From the NCBI GenBank assembly GCA_018261895.1, contig JAGTRT010000030.1:1-64000 (forward strand): a stretch of DNA of 64,000 nt. The letters are read 5' to 3'. Of the stretch, positions 46,773 to 58,367 are shown piece after piece. This DNA is from Pseudomonadota bacterium (GTDB lineage: Bacteria > Pseudomonadota > Gammaproteobacteria > Burkholderiales > Rhodocyclaceae). The translations under genes and the position numbers were made by a program. Under the pieces are notes generated by a model that did not search any database, was not told the DNA's origin, and saw nothing but the letters and a program-made list of their open reading frames with translations. Each line of letters starts with the position of its first letter. Position 1 is the first letter of the stretch.

Positions 46773-49025
46773 ATGAAGAACAAGGACATCATTTTCCGGG
46801 ACACGATTTCACTGCGTGGCCCCAGCATCTGGACCTACCCGCCGGTCATCGAGACCTGGATCGACATCGGCGAACTGGAGGACTACCCCTCCGACAAGAT
46901 TCCCGGCCTCTACGAGCGCCTCGAAAGCTGGCTGCCCGGCCTCATCGAACATCGCTGCAACTACGACGTACGCGGCGGCTTCCTGCAGCGCCTCAAGGAA
47001 GGCACATGGCCCGGCCACATCCTCGAGCACGTTGTCCTCGAACTGATGACCCTGGCCGGTCTGCCCGACGGCTTCGGCCGCACCCGCGAAACGACGACGC
47101 GCGGCGTCTACAAGCTCGTCGTCAGCAATTTCCATGAGGAATGCACCCGCCTGGCGCTGGATATCGGCCGCGAACTGCTCCTCGCCGCCATTAAGGACGA
47201 GCCCTTCGACATCGCCGAGGCGATCAAGCCCCTGCGCCGCCGGGTGGACCGCAAATACCTCGGCCCATCCACGGCTGCCATCGTCAATGCCGCCGAAGCC
47301 CGCAAGATTCCCCACATCCGCCTGCTCGAAGACGGCAACCTCGTCCAGCTCGGCTACGGTGCCGCCATGCGCCGCATCTGGACGGCCGAAACCGACCAGA
47401 CCAGCGCCATCGCCGAAACCATCTCACGCGACAAGGACCTGACCAAGGAGCTGATTTCCTCGGTCGGCGTACCGGTCCCCGAAGGCCGCGAGGTCGACGA
47501 TGCCGACGACGCCTGCGATGCGGCCGAAGACATCGGCTACCCCGTTGTCGTCAAACCGACCGACGGCAATCACGGCCGTGGCGTCTTCATCGACCTCATG
47601 AATGCCGACGACGTCCGCAAGGCCTACGCCATCGCCGTCGAGGAAGGCTCCGGCGTTCTCGTCGAGCGCTCCATCCAGGGCATCGAACATCGCCTGCTCG
47701 TCGTCGGCGGCAAGCTCGTCGCGGCCAATCGCAGCGACCTCATCACCGTCACCGGCGACGGCAAGCATACCGTCCAGGAACTCATCGACAGACAGGTCAA
47801 CACCGACCCGCGCCGCGGCAATACCGAGCTGCACCCGCTGTCCATCATCAAGATCGATACCGCCGCGAACATCGAACTCGAACGCCAGGGGCTCAAAGCC
47901 GATGCCGTACCGGCCAAGGGCCGCGAGGTACTGATCCAGCGCAACGCCAATCACGCCTTTGACTGCACCGACGAAGTCCATCCCGAAACCGCCCAGGTCG
48001 CCGCACTGGCCGCCCGCGTCGTCGGCCTCGACATCGCCGGCATTGACCTCGTCTGCCAGGATGTCTCGAAGCCGCTGGCCGAACAGGGCGGCGCCATCGT
48101 TGAAGTCAACGCCGGCCCCAGCCTGCTCATGCACATCAAGCCGGGCATCGGCAAGCCGCGCCCGGTCGGCCAGGCCATCGTCGACAACCTGTTCGCCCAG
48201 AGCGAAAGCGGCCGCGTGCCACTGGTCGGCGTCACCGGCACCCACGGCAAGAACGCCGTCGCCAAGATGGTCGCCCATCTCATCTACCTCTCCGGCCAAC
48301 AGGGCGGCCTCGCCTGCAAGGACGGCATCTACCTCGGCCGCCGCCATGTCCAGAAAACCGATGCGGCCAATTGGGAGGGCGGTCGCCGTCTTCTGCTCAA
48401 TCGCTCGATCCAGGCTGCGGTCATCGAAAACGGGGCGCCGGTCATCCTCGGCGAAGGCCTGGCCTACGACCGCTGCTCGGTCGGCGTCGTCACCAATATC
48501 GTCTCGGCCGACGAAGACCTGTCGCGCTGGGATGTCCAGCCCACCGGCGGCGAGTACTACACGACGCCGCGTTCGATCTACCGGACGCAAGTCGATGTCG
48601 TGCTGCCCAGCGGCCACGCCGTGCTCAACGCCGAAGACGAACTGGTCGCCGATTTTGCCGAACTGTGCGATGGCGAAGTGATCTTCTTCGCCTGCGACCC
48701 GACCAACCCGACCCTGGCCGCCCACATTGCGGCCGGCAAGCGGGGCGTCACCGTCGTCGACAATCGCATCGTGCTGCGTTCGGGCAACGAGGAAACCCGC
48801 CTCAGCCGCCTGGTCGACGCGCCCTACATCGGCAAGGCCAAGCAAGCCAAAAACATCGCCAATGTGCTGGCAGGCATCGCCGCTGGCTGGGCCATGGGAT
48901 TGAGCCAGGAAGTGATGACGACGGGCCTCAAGACCTTCGGTCTCGAACTGGCCGATCCCGCGTCGCTGATCCTGCAGCCAGCCAAGAAGTCGCAAACCAA
49001 GAAGCCGGCCACCGCCCGGAAATAA
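46773..49025 (+). CDS. Cyanophycin synthetase-like protein with variant Mur-domain P-loop
   Basis: This 750-residue homologue of CphA has an N-terminal domain (IFRDTISLRGPSIWTYPPVI), an ATP-grasp domain (about 210-480, GYPVVVKPTDGNHGRGVFID, GAIVEVNAGPSLLMHIKPG) and a Mur-ligase-like domain. In the last, the P-loop reads GVTGTHGKNAVAKM instead of the usual GTNGKTTT, and the chain stops about 100 residues short of its neighbour with a Lys-rich tail. Family knowledge: ATP-grasp adds Asp and the Mur-like domain adds Arg or Lys. The second activity is probably altered here. It corresponds to the CphA' type paired with CphA in Betaproteobacteria. The ATG follows a weak ribosome site. Confidence 0.9.
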   Translation: MKNKDIIFRDTISLRGPSIWTYPPVIETWIDIGELEDYPSDKIPGLYERLESWLPGLIEHRCNYDVRGGFLQRLKEGTWPGHILEHVVLELMTLAGLPDGFGRTRETTTRGVYKLVVSNFHEECTRLALDIGRELLLAAIKDEPFDIAEAIKPLRRRVDRKYLGPSTAAIVNAAEARKIPHIRLLEDGNLVQLGYGAAMRRIWTAETDQTSAIAETISRDKDLTKELISSVGVPVPEGREVDDADDACDAAEDIGYPVVVKPTDGNHGRGVFIDLMNADDVRKAYAIAVEEGSGVLVERSIQGIEHRLLVVGGKLVAANRSDLITVTGDGKHTVQELIDRQVNTDPRRGNTELHPLSIIKIDTAANIELERQGLKADAVPAKGREVLIQRNANHAFDCTDEVHPETAQVAALAARVVGLDIAGIDLVCQDVSKPLAEQGGAIVEVNAGPSLLMHIKPGIGKPRPVGQAIVDNLFAQSESGRVPLVGVTGTHGKNAVAKMVAHLIYLSGQQGGLACKDGIYLGRRHVQKTDAANWEGGRRLLLNRSIQAAVIENGAPVILGEGLAYDRCSVGVVTNIVSADEDLSRWDVQPTGGEYYTTPRSIYRTQVDVVLPSGHAVLNAEDELVADFAELCDGEVIFFACDPTNPTLAAHIAAGKRGVTVVDNRIVLRSGNEETRLSRLVDAPYIGKAKQAKNIANVLAGIAAGWAMGLSQEVMTTGLKTFGLELADPASLILQPAKKSQTKKPATARK

Positions 49026-49041
49026 CGAGGAATAACGCGTC

Positions 49042-51615
49042 ATGGACGTTTCCCGCATTCGTGCCCTGCGCGGCCCCAATCTGTGGAGCCGGCACACCGC
49101 CATTCAGGCCATCGTCACCTGCGAAGGTGCCGAGGTCGCCATCTCTGACCTGCCCGGCTTCGAAGCCCGACTGCGCGAGCGCTTTCCGGAACTCGGTGAC
49201 CTGATCCCCTCGGATCACCTCGACACCGTGTCGATGGCCCACGCACTCGAATTCGCCGCCCTCGGCCTGCAAGCCCAGGCCGGCTGCCCGGTCACCTTCA
49301 GCCGTACGGCCCAGACCGTCGATCAGGGCGTCTATCAGGTCATCGTCGAATACACCGAGGAAGACGTTGGCCGTCTGGCCTTCGAGCGCGCCGAGCAGCT
49401 TTGCCTGGCCGCCCTCAACGACACGCCCTTCGATCTTGACGGCACGCTCAAGGAATTGCGCGACCTCGATGAAGACATCCGCCTTGGCCCCTCGACCGGC
49501 GCCATCGTCTCGGCCGCCGTGGCCCGCGGCATTCCGTATCGCCGCCTGACGCAGGGCAGCCTCGTCCAGTTCGGCTGGGGCAGCAAGCAGAAACGCATCC
49601 AGGCTGCCGAGACCAGCCTGACTAGCGCCATCGGCGAAGCCATCGCGCAGGACAAGGAACTGACCAAAAAATTGCTGCACGCCTCCGGCGTCGCCGTGCC
49701 CATCGGCCGTCCGGTCGAGGACGAGGACGATGCCTGGAAGGCCGCGCTGGAAATCGGCCTGCCGGTCGTCGTCAAGCCGCAGGACGGCAACCAGGGCAAG
49801 GGCATCTCGGTCAACCTGACCACCGAGGAACAGGTCCGCCGGGCCTATCAGGTCGCAGTCAGCTTCTTCGACGACATCATGGTCGAGAAATTCCTTTCCG
49901 GCCACGACTGGCGCCTGCTGGTCATCGGCGACAAGCTGATCGCCGCCGCCCGCCGCGACCCGCCGCTGGTCATCGGCGACGGCACGCATACCGTGCGCGA
50001 ACTGGTCAACATCGTGAACAGCGATCCGCGCCGCTCGGATGGCCATGCCACCTCGCTGACCAAGATCCGCTTCGACGAAATCGCCCTCGCCCGCCTTGAA
50101 GAGCAGGGCTACAGCGCTGACTCCGTTCCCGGCCGCGGCGTTCGCGTCGTCCTGCGCAACAACGCCAACCTGTCGACCGGCGGCACCGCCACCGACGTCA
50201 CCGACGACGTGCATCCCGAACTGGCCGCGGCCGCCGTCGCTGCCGCGCAAACCGTCGGACTCGACATCTGCGGCATCGACGTTGTTTGCGACACCATGCA
50301 CAAGCCGCTCGAAGAGCAAGGCGGCGGCATCGTCGAATGCAATGCCGCGCCCGGCCTGCGCATGCACCTCGACCCGTCCTTCGGCAAGGGCCGTGCGGTC
50401 GGCGAAGCCATCGTCGGCATGATGTTCCCGGACGGCGACAACGCGCGCATCCCGGTCGTCGCCATCGCCGGCACCAACGGCAAGACAACGACCAGCCGCC
50501 TGATCGGCCGCATTTTCGAATCCAACAACCTGCGCGTCGGCATGACCAGCACCGATGGCATCTACATCGAAGGTCGGCGCATCGACACCGGCGACTGCTC
50601 AGGTCCGCGCAGCGCGCGCAATGTCCTGATGCACCCGGACGTCGACGCGGCCGTCTTCGAAACGGCGCGGGGCGGCGTGCTGCGTGAAGGCCTCGGCTTC
50701 GACATGTGCGACGTGGCGGTCATCACCAACATCGGCATCGGCGACCACCTCGGTCTCAACTACATCACAACCGTAGATGAACTGGCCGTGGTCAAGCGCG
50801 TCATCGTCGAAAACGTCGCACCGAACGGCACGGCGGTCCTCAATGCCGCCGACCCGGTGGTTGCGGCCATGGCGCACCACTGCCACGGCGACATCATTTT
50901 CTTCGCCCGTGACCGCATGAACCCGGTGCTCGCCACCCATCGCGCCCAGGGCAAGCGTGTTGTCCATGTCGAGCGCGACGCCATCGTGTGCAGCGAAGGC
51001 CGCAAGAAACACCGCATCCCGCTGGCCAACATCCCGCTTACCCGCAACGGCACCATCGGCTTCCAGGTCGAAAATGCCATGGCCGCCATTGCCACCGGCT
51101 GGGCGTTGGCCTACGAGTGGTCGATCATTGAAAGGGCCTTGGCCGGTTTCGTCAGCGATGCTGCCACGGCGCCCGGTCGCTTCAACGTCTTCGACTACAA
51201 GGGCGCGACGCTGATCGCCGATTACGGCCACAACCCGGACGCCATCCAGGCGCTGGTCGGTGCCATCGAGAACATGCCGGCGGTGCGCCGTTCGGTGGTG
51301 ATCAGCGGTGCCGGCGACCGACGCGACGACGATATCCGCCAACAGACCGAAATCCTTGGCGAAGCTTTCGACGAGGTGATCCTGTACCAGGACGCCTGCC
51401 AGCGCGGGCGCGAGGATGGCGAAGTCATTGGCCTGCTACGCGACGGTCTGAGCAACGCCAGCCGGACCAAGCACATCGATGCGATCACGGGCGAATTCAT
51501 CGCCATCGACACGGCACTGAGCCGCCTGCGTCCGGGTGACCTCTGCCTGATCCTGATCGACCAGGTTGAGGAAGCCCTGGCCCACATCGCCAAGCGGATC
51601 GCCGAAGCCAAATAG
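49042..51615 (+). CDS. cphA: Cyanophycin synthetase
   Basis: This 857-residue enzyme polymerises aspartate and arginine into multi-L-arginyl-poly-L-aspartate, a nitrogen reserve. It has an N-terminal domain, an ATP-grasp (about 210-460, GLPVVVKPQDGNQGKGISVN, GIVECNAAPGLRMHLDPSFG) and a complete Mur-ligase part with P-loop AGTNGKTTTSRLIG near 475, plus the C-terminal Mur domain (DYGHNPDAIQALVGAIENMP, ISGAGDRRDDDIRQ). It lies 16 bp after the variant paralogue, so both are probably co-expressed. No cyanophycinase is in the window. Confidence 0.95.
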   Translation: MDVSRIRALRGPNLWSRHTAIQAIVTCEGAEVAISDLPGFEARLRERFPELGDLIPSDHLDTVSMAHALEFAALGLQAQAGCPVTFSRTAQTVDQGVYQVIVEYTEEDVGRLAFERAEQLCLAALNDTPFDLDGTLKELRDLDEDIRLGPSTGAIVSAAVARGIPYRRLTQGSLVQFGWGSKQKRIQAAETSLTSAIGEAIAQDKELTKKLLHASGVAVPIGRPVEDEDDAWKAALEIGLPVVVKPQDGNQGKGISVNLTTEEQVRRAYQVAVSFFDDIMVEKFLSGHDWRLLVIGDKLIAAARRDPPLVIGDGTHTVRELVNIVNSDPRRSDGHATSLTKIRFDEIALARLEEQGYSADSVPGRGVRVVLRNNANLSTGGTATDVTDDVHPELAAAAVAAAQTVGLDICGIDVVCDTMHKPLEEQGGGIVECNAAPGLRMHLDPSFGKGRAVGEAIVGMMFPDGDNARIPVVAIAGTNGKTTTSRLIGRIFESNNLRVGMTSTDGIYIEGRRIDTGDCSGPRSARNVLMHPDVDAAVFETARGGVLREGLGFDMCDVAVITNIGIGDHLGLNYITTVDELAVVKRVIVENVAPNGTAVLNAADPVVAAMAHHCHGDIIFFARDRMNPVLATHRAQGKRVVHVERDAIVCSEGRKKHRIPLANIPLTRNGTIGFQVENAMAAIATGWALAYEWSIIERALAGFVSDAATAPGRFNVFDYKGATLIADYGHNPDAIQALVGAIENMPAVRRSVVISGAGDRRDDDIRQQTEILGEAFDEVILYQDACQRGREDGEVIGLLRDGLSNASRTKHIDAITGEFIAIDTALSRLRPGDLCLILIDQVEEALAHIAKRIAEAK

Positions 51616-51644
51616 AGCTGACGCCGATCCAGCCGCTTGAACTC

Positions 51645-51676
51645 AAAGCCCGGCATGCACTGCCGGGCTTTTTTTT
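51645..51676 (+). terminator. Rho-independent terminator after cphA
   Basis: aaagcccggca-tgcac-tgccgggcttttttt immediately after the cphA stop; an AT-rich stretch follows. Confidence 0.9.
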
Positions 51677-51822
51677 GACCCTTTTCCGCCAAATCCTAAT
51701 GCATAAAATTATTTGTTATATTTTTTCTTTATGGTAATTTGACGAATTGCAGCATCCCTCGGACAGCCAGTTGTCGGCAGCCGACATTCCCGTTGTAGCC
51801 ACGAATTTGCTGAGAATACCGT

Positions 51823-52320
51823 ATGGACTCAAATGATCAGACCCACACCCGCGGGCAGGCTCAAGACACCATCGGGTCGGAGTACCTGACTTTCACGCTG
51901 GGCAGCGAGGAATACGCCATTGACATTCTTCGCGTACAGGAAATCCGGGCCTACGAAGCAGTCACCCGCATTGCCAATCTGCCGGATTTCATCAAGGGCG
52001 TCATCGATCTGCGCGGCGTGATCGTGCCCATCGTCGATCTGCGAATCAAATTCGGGTTGCCTGCCGAGTATTCGCCATTGACCGTCGTCATCATCCTGAA
52101 CATTCACAACCGGGTCATCGGCATTGTCGTCGACGGTGTCTCCGACGTGGCACTGTTCAAGGAGCACGAGATCAAGCCGGCGCCCGACTTTTCCGCCAAG
52201 TTCGATACGCGCTACATTCTGGGCCTCGCCTCGCTCGACAAGCGCATGATCATCGTCACCGACATTTCGAAACTGCTGTCCGGCCAGGAAATGGCCTTGC
52301 TGGAGCCGCTGGTCGCCTGA
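51823..52320 (+). CDS. cheW: CheW-type chemotaxis coupling protein
   Basis: This 165-residue protein links chemoreceptors to CheA. The fold markers are YLTFTLGSEEYAIDILRVQE, IRAYEAVTRIANLPDFIKGV, DLRGVIVPIVDLRIKFGL and VVDGVSDVALF. It is followed 57 bp later by a chemoreceptor gene, so the two probably work together. cheA and other che genes are outside the window. Confidence 0.94.
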   Translation: MDSNDQTHTRGQAQDTIGSEYLTFTLGSEEYAIDILRVQEIRAYEAVTRIANLPDFIKGVIDLRGVIVPIVDLRIKFGLPAEYSPLTVVIILNIHNRVIGIVVDGVSDVALFKEHEIKPAPDFSAKFDTRYILGLASLDKRMIIVTDISKLLSGQEMALLEPLVA

Positions 52321-52377
52321 GCGGCCGACCGCGCCTCATTCCATCGCCCCCCATCTTCACCCGAGAGGAGCTAGCCG

Positions 52378-54231
52378 ATGTTTTCATGGTTATCCGGATC
52401 AAACGCTGCATCCGCCGAAGCAATGGCGGCCAAGGAAGAACTGCTGAACCTGCGTGGCATCGTCGCGGCCATCAATCGCTCCCAGGCCGTCATCGAATTC
52501 GGGCTGGACGGCACCATCCTGACTGCCAACGACAATTTCCTGAAGGCGCTGGGCTATTCGCTGGACGAGATCAAGGGCAAGCATCACAGCCTGTTTGTCG
52601 ATCCCGCCGAATCCAGCGGTGCCGCCTACCGCGCATTCTGGCAGAAGCTGGGACGGGGCGAGTTCGACGCGGCGCGCTACAAGCGCATCGGCAAGGGCGG
52701 GCGCGAGGTCTGGATCCAGGCCAGCTACAACCCGGTGTTCGATGCCGAGGGCAAGCCCTGCAAGGTCATCAAGTTCGCCAGCGACATCACGGCCGAGATG
52801 GAACGCCAGGCCGATCTGGACGGACAGATCGCTGCCATCAACAAGGCTCAGGCCGTCATCCAGTTTTCGCTGGACGGCAAGGTCCTCGATGCCAACGAGA
52901 ATTTCTGCAACACCCTGGGCTACAGCCTGGCCGAGATCAAGGGCCAGCATCACAGCCTGTTTGTCGAAGGCAACTATCGCAACTCGCCGGAATACCGCCA
53001 GTTCTGGGAAAAGCTGGGGCGCGGCGAATTCGATTCGGGCCAGTATCTGCGCATCGCCAAGGGCGGGCGGGAAGTCTGGATCCAGGCCACCTACAACCCG
53101 ATCCTCGACGCCAGCGGCCGGCCGTTCAAAGTCGTCAAATTCGCCGTCGACACGACGGCGCAGGTCCGGGCGGCGCAGGCGCTTGAACGTGCGGTCGAGG
53201 AAACCCAGGCCGTGGTTCAGGCTGCCCAGCACGGCGACCTGAAAAATCTCATCCGCACGGATGACAAGGATGGCCAGATCCTGAAGCTTTGCCAGGGCGT
53301 CAATGCCATGTTGAGCAGCATTGCCGACGTGATTTCGCAAATTCGCACCAGCGCCGACGCGGTCAGCGTGGCCGCCGGCGAAATTTCGCAGGGCAACGCC
53401 GATCTGTCGTCGCGCACGGAAGAGCAGGCGTCGAGCATCGAGGAAACCGCGTCGACGATGGAAGAACTGACCGCCACCGTACGCCACAACAGCGAGAACG
53501 CCGGACGGGCCAACAAGCTCGCCAGCGAAGCGCAATTGGTGGCGGAAAAAGGCGGATCGGTCGTCACCGAGGTGGTGGCGACGATGTCGGCCATCCAGCA
53601 ATCCTCGAACCGCATCTCCGACATCATCGGCGTCATCGACGGCATCGCCTTCCAGACCAACATCCTCGCGCTCAACGCGGCCGTCGAAGCGGCCCGCGCC
53701 GGCGAACAGGGGCGCGGCTTCGCCGTGGTCGCCACGGAAGTGCGCAACCTCGCCCAGCGCAGCGCCAGCGCCGCCAAGGAAATCAAGCAGCTGATCTCGG
53801 ATTCGTCCGACAAGGTGCGCAGCGGCACGCAGCAGGTCGACGTCGCCGGGCGCACGATGGAGGAAGTCGTGACCTCGATCAAGCGCGTCGCCGGCCTCGT
53901 CAACGAAATCTCCGAGGCCAGCCTCGAACAGGCGTCGGGCATCGAGCAGGTGAGCAAGGCGGTGGCCCAGATGGACGAGGTCACCCAGCAAAATGCCGCG
54001 CTGGTCGAAGAAGCGGCAGCGGCGGCGGAAAGCCTCAATGATCAGGCCGGCGCCCTGGTCAGCGTCGTGTCGCGCTATTCGACCGCAGACAATCGTCAGC
54101 AAGCACGCGGCGCGGCGTCCAAGGCAAGACCATCGCTCGGCGCCCCCGCCAAGCGCCTGCCGCCGGCTGCATCGGCTAAACCGCACAAGCCGGCGCCGGT
54201 GTCGCTGGACGACGAGTGGGAAGAGTTCTGA
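52378..54231 (+). CDS. Soluble methyl-accepting chemotaxis protein with tandem PAS domains
   Basis: This 617-residue protein has no membrane span. Two nearly repeated PAS domains (about 20-140 and 142-262) share [40 protein letters not shown] and [28 protein letters not shown], showing an internal duplication. A HAMP-like linker and the signalling domain follow, with hairpin tip [20 protein letters not shown] and [18 protein letters not shown]. The C-terminus DDEWEEF resembles the xWxxF pentapeptide that tethers CheR/CheB. It probably senses redox or a cytosolic ligand, in the manner of Aer-type receptors; no haem or FAD site can be assigned from sequence alone. Confidence 0.92.
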   Translation: MFSWLSGSNAASAEAMAAKEELLNLRGIVAAINRSQAVIEFGLDGTILTANDNFLKALGYSLDEIKGKHHSLFVDPAESSGAAYRAFWQKLGRGEFDAARYKRIGKGGREVWIQASYNPVFDAEGKPCKVIKFASDITAEMERQADLDGQIAAINKAQAVIQFSLDGKVLDANENFCNTLGYSLAEIKGQHHSLFVEGNYRNSPEYRQFWEKLGRGEFDSGQYLRIAKGGREVWIQATYNPILDASGRPFKVVKFAVDTTAQVRAAQALERAVEETQAVVQAAQHGDLKNLIRTDDKDGQILKLCQGVNAMLSSIADVISQIRTSADAVSVAAGEISQGNADLSSRTEEQASSIEETASTMEELTATVRHNSENAGRANKLASEAQLVAEKGGSVVTEVVATMSAIQQSSNRISDIIGVIDGIAFQTNILALNAAVEAARAGEQGRGFAVVATEVRNLAQRSASAAKEIKQLISDSSDKVRSGTQQVDVAGRTMEEVVTSIKRVAGLVNEISEASLEQASGIEQVSKAVAQMDEVTQQNAALVEEAAAAAESLNDQAGALVSVVSRYSTADNRQQARGAASKARPSLGAPAKRLPPAASAKPHKPAPVSLDDEWEEF

Positions 54232-54248
54232 GGCGGATTCCGCTTGCG

Positions 54249-54275
54249 AAAAAGGCGCCGTGGGCGCCTTTTTTG
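54249..54275 (+). terminator. Rho-independent terminator after the chemoreceptor gene
   Basis: aaaaaggcgcc-gtg-ggcgccttttttg, 17 bp after the stop. Confidence 0.88.
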
Positions 54276-54302
54276 TTTCCTGGCCCTGCCGGCAGTCCTC
54301 TT

Positions 54303-54338
54303 GCACGGTCAACCGGAAAAAATGCCCAAAATTGAAAT
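54303..54338 (-). repeat. Dispersed 36-bp repeat, intergenic copy
   Basis: gcacggtcaaccggaaaaaa then tgcccaaaattgaaat, between the chemoreceptor terminator and the methyltransferase gene. Confidence 0.9.
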
Positions 54339-54488
54339 GCTGCGCTGCCCGGCCGGGCAACGTCGACCGGCCGGCGCTTGAACTTTCCCTGGGCACCGGC
54401 ATCGAATTGCACCCCAATCGATCCAGACCAGCCCTTGGCAGCGGCTGCCGCCGGCATTAGGATGGCCGGCTACACGCCACAATCATTC

Positions 54489-55253
54489 ATGAACAACCCA
54501 AACAAACTCGCTGCCGGCAAAGTCTGGCTGGTCGGTGCCGGCCCCGGCGACCCGGAACTGCTGACGGTCAAGGCCGCCCGCCTCATCGCCGCCGCCGATG
54601 CGCTCGTCTACGACCACCTGGTCGGCAGCGGCATTATGGATCTGGCGCGCCCCGACGCCCGCCGCATCTACGCCGGCAAGCAGGCCTCGAAACACACGCT
54701 GCCGCAGGAATCGATCAACGAGCTGCTGGTGTCGCTGGCCCGCGAAGGGCTTTCAGTCGTCCGCCTCAAAGGCGGCGATCCCTTCGTCTTCGGGCGCGGC
54801 GGCGAGGAACTCGAAACCCTGGTCGCCTCCGGCATTCCCTTCGAAGTCGTCCCCGGCGTCACGGCCGCCACCGGCTGCGCCGCCTACGGCGGATTCCCAC
54901 TGACCCACCGCGATCACGCCCAGTCGGTCACCTTCGTCACCGGCCACCTCAAGGACGGCACGGTCAATCTCGACTGGCCGGCCCTCGCCCGGCCACGCCA
55001 GACCGTCGTTTTCTACATGGGCATCGGCGCCGCCGCCGATATCTGCCGGCAGATGATCAATCACGGCCTGCCCTCGATGACGCCCGCCGCCGTCGTCCGC
55101 AATGGCAGCCTGCCCGATCAGCAGACATTGCTCGCCACACTGGGTACACTGCCGCATCGCATCGCCGAATCCGGCATCAAGCCGCCGGCCCTCATCATCG
55201 TCGGCAGCGTCGTCGGGCTGCACGAAAAACTGAACTGGTTCGAAAAGCAATGA
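54489..55253 (+). CDS. cobA: Uroporphyrinogen-III C-methyltransferase
   Basis: This 254-residue enzyme of the SUMT family methylates uroporphyrinogen III twice toward sirohaem and cobalamin. Markers: VWLVGAGPGDPELLTVKA, VYDHLV, RLKGGDPFVFGRGGEELETL, VVPGVTAATGCAAYGGFPLTH and VVFYMGIGAAADIC. The start is uncertain: ATG at 54489 begins the family's normal N-terminus, but an in-frame ATG at 54462 lies just after AGG. The gene lacks the CysG dehydrogenase half. The next gene overlaps by 4 bp. Confidence 0.94.
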   Translation: MNNPNKLAAGKVWLVGAGPGDPELLTVKAARLIAAADALVYDHLVGSGIMDLARPDARRIYAGKQASKHTLPQESINELLVSLAREGLSVVRLKGGDPFVFGRGGEELETLVASGIPFEVVPGVTAATGCAAYGGFPLTHRDHAQSVTFVTGHLKDGTVNLDWPALARPRQTVVFYMGIGAAADICRQMINHGLPSMTPAAVVRNGSLPDQQTLLATLGTLPHRIAESGIKPPALIIVGSVVGLHEKLNWFEKQ

Positions 55254-55660
55254 AAAAAATCTGGCTCACCGTCGCCCTGCTCGCCACGCTGATCGCCCCG
55301 CCGGCCCAGGCCTACACCGCCGACGAACTGCGCGGCGACTGCCAGGCCGCCGACGAGATGTATGGCGGACAAAAATCCACCGATCCCTACCAGTCCATCC
55401 GCAGCGCCCGCTGCATCGCCTACGTCGCCGGCTTTGCCGACAGCTACGCCATCAGCAACTTCCTGGCCGAACAGGTCGGCGTCAAGCTCAACGCCTACTG
55501 CCTGCCGGCCGACGCAGACTTGTCGATGCGCCTCGTCCGCGCCGTCACCATCCATGTCGAACGCGTTCCGCCGCAAACCACCGTCGGACCGGCCAGGCTG
55601 GTCGCCGGCGCGCTCGCAAAAGCCTTTCCCTGTACCGATTCACTTGAATCAAAGAAGTGA
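55250..55660 (+). CDS. Rap1a/Tai-like secreted protein
   Basis: This 136-residue protein has a signal peptide (MKKIWLTVALLATLIAPPAQAY, cut after AQA). The mature part holds four Cys (GDCQAAD, SARCIAYVAGF, NAYCLPAD, AFPCTDS) and resembles the Rap1a immunity family, which includes inhibitors of type VI amidase effectors but also many uncharacterised proteins. No effector gene is adjacent, so an immunity role is not shown. The ATGA overlap with the methyltransferase gene suggests co-translation. Confidence 0.65.
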   Translation: MKKIWLTVALLATLIAPPAQAYTADELRGDCQAADEMYGGQKSTDPYQSIRSARCIAYVAGFADSYAISNFLAEQVGVKLNAYCLPADADLSMRLVRAVTIHVERVPPQTTVGPARLVAGALAKAFPCTDSLESKK

Positions 55661-55685
55661 TTCGTGGATAATCCGCCCTCCAATT

Positions 55686-55770
55686 GCCCCGGTGGCGGAA
55701 TCGGTAGACGCAGCGGATTCAAAATCCGCCGCCGAAAGGTGTGCCAGTTCGAGTCTGGCCCGGGGCACCA
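55686..55770 (+). tRNA. tRNA-Leu (anticodon CAA)
   Basis: gccccggtggcggaatcggt starts a class II tRNA ending cccggggcacca with encoded CCA. Anticodon arm GCGGA-TTCAAAA-TCCGC gives CAA. The T arm is GCCAG-TTCGAGT-CTGGC. Confidence 0.96.
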
Positions 55771-55798
55771 GTAACGACAAATCGAGCGGATTCTGACC

Positions 55799-57947
<2,149 letters not shown>

Positions 57948-57992
57948 TAGAATCGCGCGTTCAGAATTCAATCGTTACCCGGAGTTACCTCA

Positions 57993-58319
57993 ATGATTAG
58001 TCTTGCCCACGCCCAGACCGCAGCCGCTTCCGCCGACCCGATGAGCGGCCTGACGCAGATGCTGCCGATGATCCTGATGTTCGTCGTGCTGTGGTTCCTG
58101 ATGATCCGTCCGCAGATGAAGAAGGCCAAGGAGCACAAGGCCCTGCTCGCCGCGCTGGCCAAGGGTGACGAAGTCGTGACCCAGGGCGGCATCGTCGGCA
58201 AGATCGTCAAGGTCGGCGACAGCTACGTGACCGTCGAAATTGCCACCGGCACCGAAGTCGTCGTGCAAAAGCCCTCGATCGGCCTGGTTCTGCCCAAGGG
58301 CACGCTGAAATCGCTGTAA
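57993..58319 (+). CDS. yajC: Preprotein translocase accessory protein YajC
   Basis: This 108-residue inner-membrane protein has one span (MLPMILMFVVLWFLMIRPQM) and the conserved QMKKAKEHKALLAALAKGDE-VVTQGGIVGKI segment. It associates with SecDF. An extended N-terminus MISLAHAQTAAASADPMSGL is normal in this group. A terminator-like hairpin lies between yajC and secD. Confidence 0.95.
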   Translation: MISLAHAQTAAASADPMSGLTQMLPMILMFVVLWFLMIRPQMKKAKEHKALLAALAKGDEVVTQGGIVGKIVKVGDSYVTVEIATGTEVVVQKPSIGLVLPKGTLKSL

Positions 58320-58326
58320 TCACCCC

Positions 58327-58353
58327 AAAGGGCGGCATCGTGCCGCCTTTTTC
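58327..58353 (+). terminator. Rho-independent terminator-like hairpin between yajC and secD
   Basis: aaagggcggca-tcg-tgccgcctttttcg. It may reduce read-through into secD or balance expression. Confidence 0.75.
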
Positions 58354-58367
58354 GTTTTAAAGTCGCC

